DNA from: Nyssa sinensis | Lineage: Eukaryota > Streptophyta > Magnoliopsida > Cornales > Nyssaceae | DNA length: 64,000 bases | Direction of reading: 5' to 3' | Assembly: GCA_008638375.1 (NCBI GenBank) | Contig: CM018048.1 | Location: 558,001-622,000 of the forward strand | Part shown: in pieces, positions 60,203 to 64,000 of the stretch | Layout of the letters: the number at the start of each line of letters is the position of its first letter | How positions within the stretch are numbered: position 1 is the first letter of the stretch | The notes under the pieces: generated by a model | What the model was told of the DNA's origin: nothing | What the model saw: the letters and a program-made list of their open reading frames with translations, nothing else | The model's database searches: none | Position numbers and translations under genes: made by a program

Positions 60203-63200
60203 ATGGCGACCAAGTTTTTGTCACTGGCGTGTATTCGCAAGGAGAGTAGTTATGGAGGAGACTTATCACCCAGACCACACTATCCGTCCATGCCCAAGTA
60301 CCCGAAGGGCGTGTCGTCGGATGAGGAGAAGAACATGCAAGGATCCGAGTCCAAAGCCTTGTTCTCCGTCATCGGAATGACGTGCTCCGCTTGCGCCGGT
60401 TCTGTGGAGAAGGCGGTCAAACGCCTTCCGGGGATCAAAGAGGCGGTGGTTGATGTTCTAAACAATAGAGCGCAGGTCATGTTCTTCCCTAATTTCGTCA
60501 ATGTAAGCCCAAGTACACACACCTCCTCTTCAATTCGTTCTATATTTTCTGATTTGTTGGATCCATATTGATTATATTCTTGAATTCTTTTTATGTTTTA
60601 TGATTTGTTGGATATATGCACTTTAACCAATAGCCCAAAAGTTATATTCTTATGCTTTATAGCTCATGAGAACCCTTTCACTTTGACGGCTCCATCCCGT
60701 GGCTGATCTGGGCCCTAAGTTTGGGCCACAAAAATACAAAAATTAAACTATAAGAAACTGTTGTAATAAAAATATGAAAAAATATTTGGATGGACAATTC
60801 CCAGAGTCATTTAAAAATTTCTATAGAAAATAAGTCAAATTTTTAAAACATGACTCTCCTAACCCCACTTGGTATGCCAATGGATCCATCTTAACTATCA
60901 TTTCCAATACTACGGTTGTCCTTTCATGGCTCAATCCTAAGACATAGAATACCAAATTTTATGAACGGTACCCGTTTTGTAAGGAAAATCTCGAAGATGC
61001 ATGGTGTCTATTTTGATTCCAAATATTAGGAACTAACTAATACTTCCAAAAACCTAAGATTAATGAAACGCGTGCGAGTCTTTTTCATTCTTTAAGATCA
61101 TAACACAGTGTGTGTGTGTGTTTAGGATAGTTAAGGGTTTCAATTTTCAAAGGTGAATTCCTGTGAGTGAAAATCTGACCCTTTTTTTTAATCACAGAGA
61201 CCCCAATTTTGTTCAAATTGTTCATTTTTACCTTTTACAACTCTTTTAGTTATTTAGATCTGTCTCATTTGAAATGAATTTTCTATTTACAGCTCAAAAT
61301 TTTCAGGCAGCATTAAACATTAAAAGAGCCAAAATGTTCAAATTTTGAATGAATTTGGGCTGACTTTTCCATCCCAGCTCACCTAAATGGGTTAAAACTT
61401 TTCTATATTTCCTTTTAAAATTTAATCTTCTTTACCTTTTTCTCAGTTAGATTGTCTTCATGGAGTTGAAATTATATGAATATATTCCTTTTGGGCTTTC
61501 CTAGAAAGTCTGATATATCAGCCAGCCATTAAGAATCTGATAAAAGTTAAGCAGCTAAGGTCCTGTTAACTTTGTTCTCTTTCAATGCCATTCCTTCCAA
61601 CCTAATCAAAGATCTTTTAGATAGGATTGGAGTCTTTCCTCTTCTTTTCAAGCAATTACACTCAACTCTTTAATAGTCAATAATTTCAAGAGATATAAAA
61701 ATTATTAATTATTTATATTTTATATTTTTTTAGCATACAGTCGACTCTCTAGTAATCAATATTTAATAACTTTATATTTAATATGAATCAATAGTTTTCC
61801 AAGGATCCTACTTTGATCTATAATAAATAATTAATAATTCTATTACTAGATATTTAATAATTAGGTAAATTACACTGACCTCCCCTAAGATTGTAATTTA
61901 CCCTTAAATATTAATTACTAGAACAAAAAAATACACATTTTTGTATCTATATTATAGGGATAAATTATATTGACATCCCTTGAGATTTCTAACAATTATA
62001 AAGACCTTTCCTAATATTTCTGAAATAATACTGACCTCCCTTACTATTATTAACAAACTACAAATATTTCCCCTCCTAGTCGAATTTTTTTCCAAAATGA
62101 TGAAAGTATCTTTTTCATTTAATTTATTTTTGCAATTTTGACCTTTTTTCTAATTTTTTTTAATGGATTTTTTTATTTTATATAAAAATAAATTTAAGAT
62201 GAATAATTTATATTTTTTAGCCAAAGAAGGTTTCAATTAATATTTATTTAAAAATAAAAAAGGTTAAAAAAATTATTAAAATTAAAAAAAATATAAAAAA
62301 AATAAATGAAAGAAGACTTTTGTCATTTTGAAGAAACAAAATTGGGCTAGAGTGGAGGTAGATGTAGGGAGAAGTCAGTGTCATCTCAAAATCTTCAAAA
62401 GAGATCTTTCTAATTGTCAGAAACTTAAAGAAAGATCAATGTAATTTACTCAATATTATATTAATGATATTAGTAATAAAAAAATTAGATTAAGAAATTT
62501 CTAATAACATAAATTAGATATAATACATTGTGCTTATGGAAAAAAGTTCATAATCACTAAAAATATATCTACATATCCTATTTCTATTTGTAAAATTGTA
62601 TATTTGTGAGAAAAAACTCAACAATAAAATTATTGAAAAACTTAAGAGTTAATAATTCTATTAATTAATAATTTTGGATCTCCCAAGATTATCAATTATT
62701 AGAGAGTCAATTGTACATATTCCCAAGCATAATAAACTTTTTTTTCATGAAAAGTATGTTGTATATAATTTACATTATTACAAACCTCTTAATTTTATTT
62801 TTTTAGCTTTAAAATTAATATTACCAATAAGTTTTATATTTATATGTACATTATACATGTTTATTTTATTTAAATAATTAATATTTTAAAAAATTCAAAA
62901 ATTATTAATTATTCTTCAAAAAGTTATTAATTATAAAAGTAATGTTTGATTAATTTTACTTCTACGAGATAGATGTGAAATACACTTTTGGTTTTACCTG
63001 TAATTTTAAGCTCAAAACGAAATTTGAAAAAGTTACTATTTTACTTATTAAAATTATTTTAATTTTTTTTTTTTATCAAACGTTACCTAAGTTATTGCAT
63101 ATGTAACCATCCATTCACCATTGGAAGCTTATGCAAATTAATTTTGGATCAAATTGTTGAAAAGTAAGTTCTCTTGTACGTAGTTCTCCCTCATAAATTT

Positions 63201-64000
63201 TTTAAATTCTCTACCTCGGTTGATAGCATTTTAGTAACCATTTTTTATTTCCAAAAAGTCAAATACATGCTTGGTTACAATCTTTATTATCAATATTCAA
63301 ATTTTAATTTTAAAATAACATTTATATGTCAAATAGTCTTCTGAAATGGGACCAAAAACCCAAAAATGATTTTTAAAAAATCAATTCAGAACTACTTTTT
63401 CTTTTATAAGAAATTATAATTTTTATTTTTTTGCCCCCCTACATGACTGAAAAAATATTGCGAAGTGTAAATATGGCACCTCATCTCACCCTTGGGACCC
63501 TGGTCCCGAAACAGCTCCTATGTGTCATTGTGACTAGGGATGCCCCATGATCGCATTCAGCACATCAGCGCATGCTTCCCTACCACATCAGCCAACTATT
63601 CCTAGCATGCAAACTGTGTATTTGATTACATTTTTGGTCCTCATTCTTATTTTGTATAACTTGGAACTAAGAATTTCTCAATGTCATTTCACAATGTGTA
63701 GGAGGAAACCATCCGTGAGACAATTGAAGATGTGGGATTTCAGGCCACATTGATTGAAGATGAGATGAATGAAAAATCCAACCAAGTATGCCGCATACGC
63801 ATTAAAGGAATGACTTGCACTTCTTGCTCCACAACTCTTGAATCTGCATTGCAGGTTTTACCTGGTGTACACAAAGCCCAAGTTGCATTAGCAACAGAAG
63901 AAGCAGAAGTCCATTATGATCCAAAGATTCTGAGTTACAATCAGCTATTGGAAGCCATAGAAGATACTGGATTTGAAGCCATCCTGATTAGCACAGGGGA
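60203..64000 (+). CDS. HMA5: HMA5-type copper-transporting P1B-ATPase, copy 2 (5' part, runs off the window)
   Basis: Exon 1 is 60203-60502 (100 codons, MATKFLSLACIRKESSYGG...). Exon 2 opens at 63702 after AATGTGTAG and is still open at 64000. Intron 1 is 3199 bp with GT-AG ends. Two heavy-metal-binding modules are visible: GMTCSACAGSVEKAVKRLPG (C61/C64) and GMTCTSCSTTLESALQVLPG (C139/C142). These bind Cu(I) on the cytosolic side before transport by the membrane domain, which lies beyond the window. The frame is open through the point where copy 1 has its extra C. The protein differs from copy 1 at a few residues, for example K51 for N and Q for H in the second module. From what is visible this is the intact member of the pair. 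The roughly 890 missing residues must be checked downstream. Confidence 0.9.
61325..63148 (+). other. Insertion of about 1.8 kb in intron 1 of HMA5 copy 2
   Basis: Copy 1 reads AGATTAAACATCAAATTGTT without a break at about 16000. In copy 2 about 1.8 kb separates GCATTAAACATTAAAAG from GGATCAAATTGTTGAAAAG. The insert is AT-rich with TTAATAATT-type repeats and no coding region. It has no clear terminal repeats or target duplication. It could be a non-autonomous transposon, or sequence deleted from copy 1. Confidence 0.55.

Overview
This is a repeat-rich nuclear window from a flowering plant, almost certainly a dicot. The evidence is GT-AG introns, long AT-rich spacers, many dinucleotide repeats, and nested plant retrotransposons and CACTA transposons around a P1B copper-ATPase gene of the HMA5 type. 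No bacterial or organellar genes were seen. The species cannot be told from the sequence.

Layout. (1) 1-11876 is a Tat/Athila-type Ty3-Gypsy retrotransposon, called A' here. It lacks pol, carries a remnant of another LTR element (1145 to about 2700), keeps a degenerate antisense ORF (3189-5062), and has its 3' LTR interrupted by a 5.9-kb CACTA transposon (5526-11440). That CACTA holds an 11-copy array of about 161 bp and a captured fragment of a B3/REM transcription-factor gene. (2) 11877-21116 holds HMA5 copy 1, six exons, broken by a frameshift and a nonsense codon. (3) 21117-34107 is an island of decayed pieces: a possible gene fragment, a CACTA transposase remnant on the minus strand, a TRIM-like mini-retrotransposon, a tRNA-derived SINE with a 16-bp target duplication, and a caulimovirid-like endogenous viral remnant. 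(4) 34108-55341 is the retrotransposon A, same family and orientation as A'. It keeps gag, protease, part of reverse transcriptase, integrase and the antisense ORF. Two further LTR-element insertions sit inside it: a 4-kb solo LTR on the minus strand (39060-43069, perfect 5-bp target duplication) and a gag-only Tekay/Del-like element (43453-52130). (5) 55342-64000 holds HMA5 copy 2, with exon 1 and the start of exon 2; both are open where visible, and the gene runs off the window.

How it fits together. In both HMA5 copies the 3' LTR of the Tat-like element is followed directly by the same chromosomal flank. The retrotransposon therefore sat next to HMA5 before the block was duplicated in tandem. 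Afterwards the two copies took different insertions and deletions: copy 1 gained gene-breaking lesions, and copy 2 gained extra sequence in its promoter, leader and first intron. HMA5 is the only host gene recognised with confidence. Most other open reading frames are transposon debris or read-through of low-complexity repeats.
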